Part shown: positions 37,101 through 52,100 of the stretch, piece by piece
How the letters are laid out: the number at the start of each line of letters is the position of its first letter
Position numbering within the stretch: the stretch's first letter is position 1
Assembly: GCA_002633005.1 (NCBI GenBank)
Contig: NMRA01000201.1
Span: forward strand, 1 to 64,000
Reading direction: 5' to 3'
Length of the DNA: 64,000 nucleotides
DNA from: Phoronis australis
Lineage: Eukaryota > Phoronida > Phoronidae
The notes under the pieces: model-generated
Database searches by the model: none
Told to the model about the DNA's origin: nothing
The model's input: the letters and a program-made list of their open reading frames with translations, nothing else
Made by a program: the position numbers and the translations under genes

Positions 37101-40100
37101 CTGTCTTGTCTTATCGCATGATTCAGTTTTTTGACTTCACAAAATTTAATCAAAGCAGTCAACACTGTCTTACTGTTGTTTGAAACGGTGTGCCAATGTA
37201 ATAGTCATATTACCGAAGCAGCTCTCAGTAGGGCGTCAAGTATGGGACAGCATTGTGTGACATTCCAACAAAAGGGCATCACCACCTGATGCATTTTAGT
37301 AATCTGCGGATTGCGAAAACATTCTACATTGTCATTTAGTAGTCTGACCTGAAGTATGCACCCCTGCTACAAAGTTCCTATGCTTTCTTCCTATCAGTTA
37401 CTTTAAAGACCTTATCTTAAGATTAATCTGGTTCTGTTACCAAAAAATCTTGCCAAATATAACTTTTTTGGTTCACTTCTCTAAAATTGTTAGAAGCATC
37501 AGAGAATATATTCGCCAACTATAGATTTTGTGTTAGTTATGATGTCTATATCAATTGCTTCCATATAACTTCTTTTAGTAAAGGTTAAAAATGTGTGCCA
37601 CTAGAACATTCCTCCATCAAGATTTTCAAAATGCATTCCAGGTTGAGAGGGTGCAAACTGTCTGGAAATTGTGTGCAAGGATGGAAAAGTTGACATTTTC
37701 AGAAGTCCTCTACATAGTCGGGATAGTGATCTGACATAATGTGTATGTTTTTGTAGAACTTTAAACTTGCTGATGATTACTGAAAATTTCTGCAAACACA
37801 ACAGAATATCAGTTCAAATTTTCATTGAGCTTTTCCCAGATTTGTCAGAATGCCTAGGCCAACTTCGCTTATTCAGTTGTAGGAACTGCAGATTATTTCC
37901 TTAGAAATAACTGTTGAACCTCCACTTGAAATGGTGAACGAAGTGTCAGTTGCTACACTTCACTGGCCTGCCAGTAATGTTATCATTAATGAGAAACATC
38001 AGTGTTAATGAGTTCAAGGTGATTTGGGATAATTTAATGAAATGGCTGTGTGGAAACAGTGCTTTATTGAACAATAGTTGTTTTGGTGCTCAATTGTCTG
38101 CAATTTACTAAGTGTATATCATTTAGTTCAATTTGTAGTGTTCCACTTGAATGTTCAAGTTAAGGGTGTCAACCAACATACAATAAAGATAATGACACCC
38201 CTGGAGATCTCCTTATGAATGAGACAAGTAGTGTTTTACACTATCTTTGTGCCAAAGTACGTCATAACACAAGCGTTGTAATGATAGCCATGGGCATTCA
38301 GCTTGCAAACAATTTCCTGACGAGGTTGTTCCTCAAATAGGCACATTTCTATTTTGATCTATAATAATATAACTCAGTCTTTTGTTCTTGTTAACATTGG
38401 GTATTAGTTGCAAGGCTGCTACTGCTGTTTATAAATAACTTAATGTGGAAGGGAAGTGCTAAAGTCATAGGTCGCCTCGATCATCATGGTTTCAAACGAA
38501 TAGCTAGATAAAAAATGACTTTGGCAGTGTTGATTTTGGGGTTTATTGAGAAGGTGTAGTGATGTTGTTTTCTTATTGGCATTGAGGTAGAAATTTGAAG
38601 TTGATTGTAATCTTCACCTATGTGCAAGATTGAAGCAGATTTATCGATGAATTTCAAGGAACGCCACAAATTAAGGACAAGACATGAATAGAGCAATACG
38701 AGAAACACGCTTAATCTTGCGTAAACTGACTACCGTAACTCTGTGTGATGCAGTCTATGTTTTTAACCAAGGTGATTGGACTCATTGTTATGTGTGACGT
38801 GATAATTTTTTACCCCACTGCATAAAGGAGCATTACTTAAGAGCACATCGGATTCAGGTGGTTGCCTGATTGTAGCTTCTAATAGATTTCCAACAGAAAC
38901 CAGTCCTCAATAGAAAAGAAATGATATAAAGTGCTCGTCAACTCTTTGTGTCAGCATTGAAACCTAGGACTATGTTCATAATACTCCCAGATTGAAACTC
39001 ACTGCTGCGACAAGCTTTTTATGGTGCAGAACTAACCAATTTTGACTATGATGTGCTGTGGTAATAGTCTGATAAGTGCCCTATGGATGCTTACTTTTGT
39101 GAGTGAATATACCAGAATCAGAATGGCTTTGTGATATATTGGGATGTGTATATTGATGTGATATCTTCCACCTTGTCACCAGTTTTAGATAAGTGCCGTC
39201 CACACACACTTACGCTAGAACAAGTTACTCCAGGAACAAGATGTTGCTAGGTTTGAGTGCTGTGTGGACGATATATAAAAAAGTGCAACCTTCCCCACTA
39301 GTGACAACTTATTCCACATTAACAAGGTGGTGTACCTTGTTCTAGGGTATCTTGCACCACTTGTAATCAATCTGTGGCTGCAAAAGTGGGGTACTACCAA
39401 GACGGAAATAATTATTAGCCGCGGTTACATTCAGACGGGTTTTTTTTGCGCTCCGTACTCGTCTTAGATGTCCATTGCCATGCACAGAATGACAACTTCT
39501 GCTTTACCCTAGTTATTGGATATGTTTGTGTGTGTGTGTGGACGCTCCACTCAAAAGTGGGGTAAGTTGCACTAGTACAAGTTAGTCTAGGGTAGACAGT
39601 GTGTGGACAGGACTACAGAGATACATAGCTTTTTCCATCTCAAATAATTAGTGACCGTGTCTGAGTGGTGTTGAAAGACACCACCTAGACCGGATGGGGC
39701 TTTTACAGGGGTTGGAAACAATTTGGTGGCAATGTCTACTAAGTTTTAGCTAAAATCCTCTTGGCCGCAGTATCAATGCAGAAGACACCAAACTCTTGGT
39801 ATGATCACCAGGCAGGCTTTCCTCAGTCAGTGGTATGCACGGTGAAAATACTCCGTATACAAGGTGACCAAACTCTAGTCCCATGGACTTGATGGCCGCT
39901 GGTTTAGGGATTTGTCTTTAGAGGGTTTGGTGACTGCTGGTCCAGAACATGGGTTTGGTTAGAGGATTGGGACTGGAATTTAGAGGCGATGGAATTGTTT
40001 CTACCTTTACATGGATCCAATCTCCCGCAGTCCGTGTTGTTCACCTCGACCCCGTCATTTTGCACCATGTAAGTCTCTGTTTAAGATTTTGCTTTGCCTG

Positions 40101-43100
40101 TCAGTTTGCTCTGTGTCAACAGTGAAGTGCAATATTGTCATGATAGGTGAGGAATTATGGCTAGACAACCTTGTTTTATGTCACTGTTTGTCTTGAAGAC
40201 CCCAAATAACGGTCAAATGACTTTTGAACATGTTAAATAATAATATGTATCATTGATCGACACAAACATATCATCCCTTCCTTTACTCCTGGCATTAGCT
40301 AATTACGCCAAACTTCAATTGTAACACATGTGAATGTGGTTGTTGGAGTATGTTTTGACCATCATTCTGATCACACAAGTAACATAAATTGCCAAAATGC
40401 GATGAATGGTTAGTTTTATTATTAACTTACAGTTGTCTACATGATGGCAAGAATCTGGTCTTCTATTCAGACGCCTATTTAATACAACTAGTTTTGGCCT
40501 TTCATTCTTTTTTCTGTCTTCTCACAGTGAAGCAGAGGCATGAAAAGGCCACTTCAGTTATCATTTGACAACCGTAGGTTTCAGTCATTAAATCGTGTTG
40601 TCTTGATGTTGTTAAAGTTTTGGTAAAAATTCTCCATTTTGGGACAGTCTCCAACCTTGAGCAAAACAATAAAATTTAATTTTCTGTGTCCCAAATTGGA
40701 AATTTCTTACCACACAGGGAATATCTAGGTAGCCAAAACACCTTAAACAAAAAGTCCGTTTAAGGAAGGCTTTAATTTGTCAGTTATTGTTCTGAAGTTG
40801 TCTTAGCTTTTCTTCTTCAACCCAAATGTTCTCACCAGTTCTTTGTTTACAGTTGACTTGAGGTTAGTCAAGGAGATACGAGCGGGGAAGAACTCGAAGG
40901 AATTTGAAAAATGGTCGGATGAAGCGCGCAAGATAGATTCGTCAGTTTGCTTCGTCATACTCTATGGGAGTGACTTCAGGTTGAAAACTCTGTCACTAGT
41001 AGGTCAGTGCTCCGTTATCTAATTATCTCTTTAAGTCCTTTATTGATAAAAAAGTTGAAATTAATGACAATTTGATGTTTTGCTCATATTTTCCTGCGGG
41101 CATTGTTAGGACTTACTACATTTCCACTTAGTCAACATATTAAATGGTTTGTGGGTAGTGACCTATAAAACACTGACTCCGCAGGTGAAACAACTTTAGG
41201 CAATAATTGTTGTAATTACTATTGAGACTACATGGAAAAAATCAATTCAATTTGTAAACTTCAGAGCGCGTAGGTTTAAGTAGAGAATAAACTTTTGAAT
41301 ATCTTAGCATCATTGACTAATTGTTGGAAATGTTATCCCTATCCATATTTGTGGCTAATATGTTTTACCCTAAGGTGCAAAAACCCCCAAGTGCAAAATG
41401 GTAAATTTACTAACACAAGGCGACCTCTTCCTGTAGGATGTCTACAAATATTTTGAAAATGTGATGCGACAAAAGTTTGGTTTAAAATAATGAAGGTGTG
41501 ATTTTCAATGCAAAATGTATTCGTGGCGAATTTTCCACTTGCACGAGCGTACACACCTGCGAAATTTCATATTCCCACCAATTGGTTTCACCAAATTTGC
41601 AGGTATGTCCCCACTTAAGCCTAGACGTAAATTTTAGAAGTGGTCCACAATGGACCGTTTTCGCGCAGCACCCTTCCGCTGGCTAAATGAAAGTTTCAAA
41701 TAGTTTCATTGATAGCCAAGTATAAGCATTAGCGTATGATCAATGCATGAAAGTGGTCCTTTAATCTTGGTCCCAAAGATAGTTTGCCCACTATGGTTCG
41801 TTTTGTTCACTAATAGCAGAATGCACTCTTGTCGTTAGTCTGTACAGAAACTGACCATATTTGTCAAAATTTATTTGTTGCACACAGCCTCCACGCGGCA
41901 AGAATATGGCTACATGATCTCAGGGCTGCAACACCTCGTTAAAGAGACGCAGTGTTCCTCCTACATGCTGCACGTGGAAAGGTGAGTGCCATTTCTCTCC
42001 TGATTAAGGTAAAAATTCTTCAATTTCAGACGAAAATGATTGCTGAGGTTTCCATTTTTCTATTCTTCAGACGTTTACTATATCATTGTAAACACTCACA
42101 AGTTACCAAATGTTGTTTGCTGTACCTTACAAAACATGTTAAAAGCAATGTAAAAAAAGTTGCTTTCTTTGAGAAATTTAATAACTTTACATGTCCGCCG
42201 TGTCATGTCTGAAGAATTTTTACCGTTAGTACAACAGTTGACGGTATTGAAATACTCTCCCATATGGTAACCTTGACAATGCATAATTACTTTGTATAAC
42301 TGGCTGTTACAATATAGTCAGAGACTAAACAGCTAAACAAATATCAATTAAGCAAATAAACACTTCTCGTTAGTTGCTTATCGGCTTGTTACAATCATAT
42401 AACGAATGGCATTGAATGCCCGTGACATTCTCTGCGCAGTTCCTTGCCGGATTTATTAATTTTGTCAAATAGGTTTTTACTAAGCAGACAAAGACACTTT
42501 CTTGTTTTCAGATGAATTTGACATAGTGACTCCTAGTAGCCATTTTTATTATTTGCAAGTCTGTTTTTTGGTGTCCATCTGTTTATTGGCCAAACCATTC
42601 TAGGAGTCGGTATGACCATGGCTGACGGTTTTCAAAAGTTTTGACTACTGTGGCGTTAACTAATGGCAGTTTTGCTTTTTCGCAGCTGTTTCACCTAAGC
42701 CCCTGCAAGGTCTTTCTGACATTACGCAAGTCTATTTCTATGAAACTGACATTGTATGATGACAACTTTTGGATGTGTCTGACTATCACTGTACCCCCCT
42801 AGTGGCTTTTTTGTGTCTACTAATGAAAGAGTGATTCAGTCAGCTCTGGGGCTTTATTATTGCTGTGACAATTACTCTGATGAGTGTTATTTCTGTCACT
42901 CTAATTGCCATTTGGTATTGCAAAAGTATTAAGAGAATGTTGAATAATGCCATGTCTATGTTTTTTATTTTTGATTTTCGACATGGGAATAACCTTTCGT
43001 AGATCAACTGTCAGCCTAGTGAAAACCAATTTGAATTGTTGTGTTACTTTTAGATTATTGGGTTTCACTGAGTTTTGCATAATTCAGTGATTTACAGAGG

Positions 43101-46100
43101 CCCCACGTGTATCTCTTCAGGCACGTTACACTCTGTTTATCAGAAAGTAATTGCGGTCATAAAAGACCATTTCATACTGACTTAACTCCGGTCTCCACGT
43201 AACTTGCGAAGTTAATTAAATCGTTCATACCATCTTCGATAGTGAACGGACATCAAAGTTAACAGTAGGTGACGCTGATGTCATTCAAGAAATCGCAAGG
43301 TGGCGTTGATGCGTCACGTCCGTGCTAACATTTTTTAATGTGACAATTTGAGAACATTTCCACGTGCTAATTGACATAAAATGTATTTCTAATTTCATTC
43401 ATTATTATTCAAGTAAAATATTAGCAACTGTTAGCGACAACACTGCCCTTTAGTTGTTGACGATAATAGTTGCGCCTGGTGATAACTTTAATGGGACTGA
43501 AGTTGACCGTTCATACCGCACTGCAGCATCAACATTCCGCCGTTAGATCCAACTGTTTACTGCGAAGTTAACTGGCATTGTAAACACATCAATCCAGAAC
43601 CAAAGTTAACCGTTCATACTGACCACAGCTCCTCATATCATTGCCACGTCGACGTTAGTATGAAAGGGCCTAAAGTATCTCACACTCTCTAGTAATTGGC
43701 TTACTGAGAATTACCATCTATAAACAATTGTTGGTCCTCAGCAATTTTCAGTATTTTCAGCATGAGAAGTTAAGTTCATGTACGACCCTAGAAAATGTAC
43801 AAATTTGGTTAACTTTGGAATATCATATCTGAGAAATGTCTGATCGAATTCCTATGAAGGTTTTTATATATTTGACTTAATACACAGACTAGTCACTGAA
43901 GTCCTACATAACCTTGAAGGCATTAGAGTGCACCATCTACCTGGAATTTGAGGAGGGTTAATGCTGTAGTACTGTTTACTCAGCTTGTGAACATGTTGTT
44001 AAAGAAAAAATGTTAGGCCTGGAACATAAGCCGTGGTTTGTTTCACTAGGAACTCTGTTGCAACCTGTCAAGAGTGTTTGGGGTGGCTACCTTTGTGTCG
44101 GTTTCTGCAATTTTTTGGTATGATACGGGTATTTTATTTTAAAAATTGGATATTGGTATAGGTTGCTTTAAACTGATGTGAACTTTCTCTCGACTTTGGG
44201 GCATCTTTGTCCAACGCAGGTTCACGAGTAGGACAAAAATGCCTTGCCAAGACTCAATGCCAGTGTTTTGTGGAATATAGTTGAAAATGCACACAAATGC
44301 TGTTGGTTCTCATATCACTTGAGAGTTTGAATAGTATTGAGAACTAGCGAGGAAATGGAAAAAATTAAGCTTGTGTAAACTCACTGAGAATTTGACAAGA
44401 CAAATGAAACCACTTGATACCATAATAAATTGCAATGTAAATACTTGACTTAATTACCACACAATATGGCCGACAGGAGAAATTCTGTTTTGTCGATTTT
44501 TTTCACAAATAAACAAAGATCAAGAAAATTTCAGATGTCATAACATGACATTTGGTGAAGGTTCCATCATAATTTGTAGAAAAGTAATCATCTTTTGAAG
44601 AATGAAAATTTTAGGAATTTAATTGTTTTTGTGCAAAATAAGTGGAAAATTACAGTAGCTTTCATACATTTTTGAAAGTACATGATATAAGACCAGCTTT
44701 CACTGATAAAGTTATCTTAATCCTTTCAATTTAACTTGTTCTCAGAAGTAAAATGGGTCGAGTGGATGTGAAAGTTATTGATCGGCTGCATGAAGAAATA
44801 CTGGATGTGATCTCGCATGGGAAACATATTTTTGTGCCACTATCTTAATTTCATTCGTGTTCTGTAGTAACCATTAGTTACCTGTTTGTTTTGCTACATT
44901 TACGTTTCAACATTTCTTCTCAAACTACATCATTATCTGTGTTTTCAGTTTTGATTTTCTTGTGAACAATCATTTAATTTTACTATCATGTCTAAAACCA
45001 AGGTTTAGCATCAAAAGCTACCCCACCATTGAATCAACTGTGAGCTCATAACAATTGAAAGCAGTCCGATGATATGTTGAATGGCTGTTGTAGAGGATTT
45101 ATTACGTTATGTAGTACAGAGTACAGCCAATCAGAGCATATAGTAGCAATTCTCCAGTTACTGAAATTTGGGACACTTAAATTTAAGATGAAATTGATGT
45201 TATTTGATTCTGAAGATTGGGTGATTTTGGTGTCCATCATGTTTCTCAAATATCTGACTCTGATTTGTATGAAGAGTGTGAAATTGTTTCTGACTGGTGA
45301 TGTGTTTCAAAGCGTAACCGCAAACCTTTAATTGCGCAGGCAGTATCCTACTACACTAACATTTAATTTAAAAATTTTAGACATCGGTTATTTTACCGTC
45401 TTTCTTGTTATTCTTGAATGTGAAATGGCCAGTATTGCCCATGACTAAAATAAGTCAAAAGCTCAAACTTTGAGCAAAATAATTCATTTTTCACTGTCCC
45501 AAACTGTAGAGTTTTTACCGTAATAATCTTCCATTGTTTTGACCATGAGAAGACGTTCTCGGTGTCCCATTGTTTTAGTTGGACTAAAAATGAGTTGCGA
45601 TGAAAGTTTTCAGTCATCCAGTTGAGTCATAGTACAAGAATCAATAAATCTATTACTGGACTTACGGTACGTGGAAATGGCTACGTTGCGTCCTCCTCAG
45701 GACTTCATCAGGCCACTGAGTTGTCACGTGAATTGTCATGTCATCTGTCGTACAGTTTCCGCGGGATTCTCTTCCACGTACCGTAAGTCCAGTAATAGAT
45801 TTATTGATTCTTATAAAAATGAGTTGCGTTTGTGAGGGCTGCAATAGCACACCGGTGCCATTTTCCTGAATTTTGTCAAACGTGCTGATATGACGTGATT
45901 GAGTTCATGAAATTCGTGTGCAATTTGCTGACATGAACTTATTGAGGGCCTAGTTTTGGTGGCGAACACACAAAAAGTTCATTTGACAAGGTCAGGACTG
46001 CTGTTCATGTGAAATGAAATTGAAAATGGGTATTCTCCAATTTTCTCAGGTTGGGAAAATGCATTTCACGTCATGAAATGCAGCATTTATAAAGGAATGT

Positions 46101-49100
46101 TTAAAGATGCTGGCAACATGTCTACTGTAACTCTTCACCATTCAGTCGTCAATATTTCGTATAAGTGAAATTTCACGTTGTCAAGTTCTCAGCAAAAATA
46201 GATTTTAAGACAGGTTAACTCTCAGGTTATCTTGTGATACAACAGGTTGAGTTTGTGAGTTTGATTCTGTGTTGGGGCTAATCTCAGAAAACCACTTTTG
46301 TCACCCATGCTGTCACATTAATTAGTATATTTCACATTTACGTTTTGAAGCAGCATTACTGCAGACAAGTGAAATTTTATGTTGTCAAATTCCTCATCGA
46401 AAATAAACATCAAGAAAGCTTAAGTCATATTATCGGTGGTGACGGAAGGCTACTCTGTTTAGCCGACTTGACGGCAAATTACGAGTCATTTTGTTTGAAT
46501 ACTTTTGGTTCGTACTGTAACGCTGTGTTGTTCTTCTTTTAGATGGCTGAGGAAGGAGTTCTACAGCATGGAGAATCCAAAGACAAACACGTACGTACTA
46601 TCATGTCGATGTCTTAACATTTATTGTGATATTAGGGGAGGCTTTTAGTCTAATCACGTCTGTGTATTCAGGGGAACAGTTCGTCTAAGAAAATGCAAAT
46701 GTTACTGAATTGCATAATTATCCTGTTTCTAGTGTTTGCTTACTTCTTCTGGATAAGAAATTATATTTATTTAGTAATCTCATGTACAGTTCCTGGAAAC
46801 GTATCTGAACATATGCATATTGGTTGGGGGGAGGCAATGGCCACCCAGATTTAGGGAAAATTTGCACAAAATAAGAAGAAAATCAGGCAGTGGGACATAC
46901 CAATAGTGGGCATTTACGACGACAGGAGGATGAACTCGACAGTGACAGAGGAGAAGCAGTTGACGAGTTTGCAACCAAGGGTGGAATTAGTATGATGGTA
47001 TGATGACTAGAGATGAAACTGGTGCCGACGGGAGGTCAATTAGCCACACATACTTTGTTCACTAGCGAGTCAGACCTTGTGTTTGCTCAGTGGAAGTGAA
47101 TGCAAAACCAAGCCCTTTGCTGGTCTGTCCATGGATGGTGGATCTGTACCAGGAGAACAACAATAAGCAAGAAAAAATGCATCACCAAGATGACTAGAAA
47201 TTTAATCGTACTAAGCGACGTAACATCAAAAAAGGTATCTCCCTCTGACAATACCTTGGTGGATATACAAATATTGATTCGCTCATTGTAGGGTTTCATT
47301 AAGGGACCTCAAGTCATGGTTGCCAAGGGTCAACTACAAAATACCCACCAGCAAACTGAGAGAAAGTTACCAGGTAAGGGCAGTGTAATAACACAGTTCA
47401 CCAAAAGAGGGAGCAATAAAGGCCAAACTGTCAATCTCATGGTGTGTTTTCATTTGCAGAGGCTTGTTTGCAGCTTGATGTTCATTGGTAGCCATTTAGT
47501 TAAGATTAAGGTAAAAAAATCAAATTTAGGACAGTCTCTAAAAATTAGGACTCAAGCAGCAATTGAATTTTCTTGATTCTGAACTCCCATTTTGTTTGTC
47601 CACTCAGTCAATGATTGCATTGTCCTCCTCTGACCTTTTTCACTGTGTTTAACTCTAACCTTTGCCATGGTCTTTCAACTCTGTTTTATAACAAAATGTA
47701 CTAGTCTGACCTAAAAATGTAATTCAACTTTAATAATGATAACTTAATCCTGACCTTACTTAGACATGGGGTTCAACTTCGACCTATATCATGTTGTTCA
47801 TGAGAAGCTATTACACATTAACAGATATCTGTCCCATTAGGCCCTGTATGCTAGAAGCTTTGCAGCAAATTTTGCTTTGTTCTGGCTAGCACACCATAGT
47901 CATGTAAGTATAAGTGGAGAGAGACAAATTCTGGAGGCCGTTGTTGTCAAACAAGTAGTCCAGCAATTGCTATTTCTTTCCAAAAGGTTTCTTAATTCCT
48001 AACAAAATCGATGGGCTTATGTGCTAAAAATGACGATCAATCTATATTTTCCGGACGTAATTCATACTCTTCGATTTAAGAGTGTTCAAGCTCACCTCAG
48101 GCGTCAGCTTGTACAATTACTGTTCCTAAATTGATGACTGTAAGAAAAATAAGCAAAGTCAATAAGGCTGGGCTCAAAGCTCATTTGCCATACGCAACAT
48201 GATAGTCTTGTACTTCATCTCACTCAAGGGAGATCAGGACAAAAGAGGTTGATAATGAACTGCTATTGCGTTGAAATGGAAACATACAGAGGTTTATGGG
48301 AAGGTCAACTATTGACCAGGCCCGCCAGATGGAGGCAGCACAGGTCTTGCTGTTCGCAGTTCACATCGTTCATTTCAAAATAGGAACTGAAATTTTGAGG
48401 TGTTTTTTAAATTTGTTGTCAGTCTGTACACTGTGCAAAGCTTTTTGTCCGTTGTGTTTCACTGATGATTTTCTTTAATTGGACGATTTTCCCATTTTCA
48501 GGTGGTTGAGCCCCAGACCAGAGAGATAGGCTTTGAATCATTTTCTATGTTATACAACAATCTAGTTTACGTACCCCAGGTAATTAGCCATTTTCCATTG
48601 ATTGCCGTAAGCTCCCATTTTCAAACAAAGCATCTTGCAGGTAATTTTTACTTTAAGTGTTTTATTAAAGTGGCCTTTTCAGTGATAATTCCACATCAAG
48701 TTTTCAAGAGGGCCCTCACAAATACGACAGGAAATACAATAAGTATTATAAAACAAGACTAACACAAAATTTACATTTAGCTGTAGAAACGTATGTATAG
48801 TACAAACCAAAAGTATTCAGAAAAAATGACCTTGAATTCCCGGTCTTGACAGCTGGGCGGAGGAGTAGTCTTCCATCTTTACCAAGAATGACAGGAAAGA
48901 TAGTAAGGTAGCTTGATCATTCAGTAATTAGAATTTTGCTGGCCTAATAGTTATTACCAGTCCTGTTTGCTGTTAATAGAACTAACCATCATGACAGGGA
49001 AATGGTATTTTGTCTGATTACTTTGGCCTGGTACTGTATGAAGTGCACTGAGCTGCGTATTTGCACTTACAGATAATTGGAATATTCGAGTAACTAGTGT

Positions 49101-52100
49101 TTTTGTTAGCCTGGTCTGTTCGACGTAGTTCTGCAGTGCCCATCTGCAAATCAATGGTCACATACCGTAAGTTTGGTGGTTGAAGCGTACCTTGGCTCAG
49201 TAAGTGAATGGACCGCTGCACCTTTTCATTTCCAGGTGTATAGCGAACACTTTGCGCCATGTTTCGAGGCCAGTGAGACGATCACAGCACTTCATTTCCA
49301 GCAGTTCTTAGCCAAAGAGCAAAATGACCCCATAGCCAATGATCTTCAAGCAGTCAAGGACGTTATGAATAAGTTCCTCGATGACCCCTTTCGAAAGGCT
49401 GCTGGCTCTCACTTTACCCACCAAGAGGTAATAACTGATACATGTCATCCAACGTAATTTTATGTTGAAGCAATTAGTAAAGATAAGTAAAGACTCGGCA
49501 AAGACTAAGGTAATTGGCAACTTTCATCAAGTTCTTTGACATTTCATAAAATAACTTTTCAACTTTTCACTTTTAACCAATAAAAGTAAAGAATTCCTCA
49601 ATACTTGAAAATTGTATTTCAGACCTTGAAAAGTTGCACAATCGGTTATATTCACGCGACCACCATTTTTTTAATTGTTTTTTGTTTTAACATGGATTGC
49701 TAAAAATCTCAACTGCATGCGACGTTTTGTATGAACTATATTTATAATTATGCTAGGTATTGTTGCTCAGATTTTTTTATTTACCCTCAAACAACAAGAT
49801 ATCAGCCATCAAAGTCACTATCTAAAAACCTGTTCATCAGAACAGAAATACAGTGCTTGAGAAAAGAAATATAGCGGGAATGCAAAGATTTGTGAGTTAT
49901 CACTGAGAAAAATAACAAAAGTTTCTGGCAATGCCCACATGGTCCATGAGGGAGTAGATTGCCTGCCATCATTAAATGGTGGTGAAAACTGACACTGCTT
50001 TTTGTGAAGTACTTGGTGTACACATGACTCTGAAAAATGACTGGGCTTGCACAGTTTAGCTGTTTTACCATATTTTGGCTCCTAGTAATACATTTACCTC
50101 GTTTTAGCTCATGTATGCTGTTTTCCTTTATGTCGATAACCACAACCGTTAATTATGTACTATGTTATAAATTTCAGTTTATGTCGTTTATGTTTTCACC
50201 CCAAAACTCTGTGTGGGATCCTCAGTTCGATCAGGTGACTCAAGACATGAATCGACCTTTGACCCACTACTGGATTGCCTCATCACACAACACGTATGTG
50301 TTAGATTTATCTATGTGCGTATGTGGTGTCTGTAAGACAGTCTGTAAGACAGTCTGTAAGACAGTCTGTAAGACAGTCTGTAAGACAGTCTGTAAGACAG
50401 TCTGTAAGACAGTCTGTAAGACAGTCTGTAAGACAGTCCCTACTGAAGATTTTTACACGTCCACTGTCTGATACTTCTCTTGTCTGATTGGCAGAAACGT
50501 AGTGTAATAAGTTCCCATATAGTGTTATGTTGACCAACTGGCTCTAACACCAGATGTCGCTATTCACGAGCTGGCTAATCAATTCCTGTAGAACCCCTAA
50601 ACTGTACCCACAAAGAGAGAAGACGATGTCGGTGTATCAAAGTGCGTGAGACCAAGCTAAACTAATATTAGATGGAAAAATCGGGGAGTCAGTGAGCATT
50701 TTGTACAATACAGACCCATCCTGTGGGAAAATCTGATCATGTCCACCGCGAGAGAGCAATTAAGTGATTTACAGCACTTCATAAATCTGTCCTTTACTAT
50801 TAGTATTGTTTTTTGATTTTATTTGGGCCCAAAAAGTCAAAATGATATCTTACTAAACATGGCTTCTCTTGTAACAGTACTTGGTGTATTGTTTGTCCCT
50901 CTATTGCCTCCTTCCTTGATATCTCGACACTATACAAATGAAAATGGACCTATCCTGAAGGTGACATTAACATTTGTTTTCCTGTAGGTGTCAAAATAAG
51001 CCAAGCTCACTATTCGGTGTGTAATAGACACAGTTGTGACTAATTCTACAACTTTGAGTGTGTACTTTGTTCCGTAGGTATCTGATGGGTGACCAGTTTC
51101 AGAGCGAGTCATCTGCCGAGGCCTATGTCAGGGCACTACGAATGGGCTGTCGGTGTATCGAGCGTGAGTATTGGTCCATCTCTACGAGCCATGAATATGT
51201 GGGTGGCAAAGCTGAAGCGAGTTATTCGCAGCCATTAGATCAATACAAGTTATGGGACCCCAGAAAAATGCCCAAATTCATCTAACTTCGGAACATCTTA
51301 TCTCAGAAATGGCTGATCACATTCATATGAAACTTTCAGATACTGTCTCTCAAAATGTTGTTGAGATTTTTTTTAATATGCCACTTATGCATGAGGAGCT
51401 AACAAATAATTAAATACAAAGTTGCATAAAAAGGAAAATGAAATGATAAGTGTAGAAAACTGTAACAGTGTTTTTGAAATCTCATCTTGTCATTCAAAAT
51501 AGATGTTATTGGTATCATAGTTTTGCTATGAATGTACTTTGTTTTTTGCTTAATTTCTAAAAAGACATGCTCACGTGACATGATTAATGTCAAAAATCAT
51601 TTTCTACAAGCTTACTGTTTTCAGATAATGTATAATTTTGCGGAGTTAGCATCTATAGTTTTGTTGATATTTGGTAAATGCATACACTAGTCAATAATGT
51701 CCATTCGTAAATCCACTTTGACTAAGCTGATGGGCAGTAGTTGTGGGGTGTGTTCTGTAAAGCAAGTTGTGAGATGAGCGGTATCGCGTAAGCTCACACC
51801 AAATAAAAGTTGCCATGTGTTTCACTTGTAAGCTTAAGATTTTTTTAATGTAACCAAAACGGCTGCCACTTGATCTAACCGTTTACTCATATCTATGATA
51901 CACTGAATGACAGTCTGCTTGACATATTACTACAGATTGTATGACATTTTGTGTACGTCTGCTGGCGGTCCTGCTAAGTATAATATCCCACAATCCTCTG
52001 TGTATATGACGTCTCTCGCTATCCATAAAAAGGTCAATGTTCCTTATAACCAAACCTAATTTTTATTTGGAGCAAGCCTGTTGCACACAGCTCTGTTACA

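Larger units (their letters stand above)
22115..40852 (+). other. PLCG intron 1 (18.7 kb)
   Basis: No conserved coding exon recognised. Contains the elements listed separately (22675-23607, 26332-26377, 27879-29991, 34050-34950, 34994-35155, 39198-39608) and members of dispersed repeat families. About 23810-23900 carries a GGGCTCGACATTAGCAATAG-type stretch that looks like another dispersed repeat. 24561-24660 has a short direct duplication around ACCTGTCAATCATT. Remaining stretches show nothing I can support. Confidence 0.7.
41982..46542 (+). other. PLCG intron 3 (4.6 kb)
   Basis: Holds the MITE at 43162, a truncated family 2 copy and the 41-bp inverted-repeat element. 44330-44660 resembles 36640-37000 (GGCCGACA...AAATTCT, TTTTGTGCAAAA), another low-copy repeat. 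Nothing else supported. Confidence 0.6.
46591..50177 (+). other. PLCG introns 4-7, nothing further seen
   Basis: Introns 46591-47291, 47374-48501, 48580-49235 and 49428-50177. No element or RNA gene recognised. Confidence 0.5.

Noticed and set aside
46791-47290. Protein-like stretches on both strands in PLCG intron 4
   Set aside because: Short chance frames; no family recognised, and the intron is bounded by well-supported exons.
50037-50471. 144-codon ORF with Val-Cys-Lys-Thr repeats
   Set aside because: It is PLCG exon 8 read through intron 8 and the 12-bp array; the splice donor at 50294 matches the family protein.
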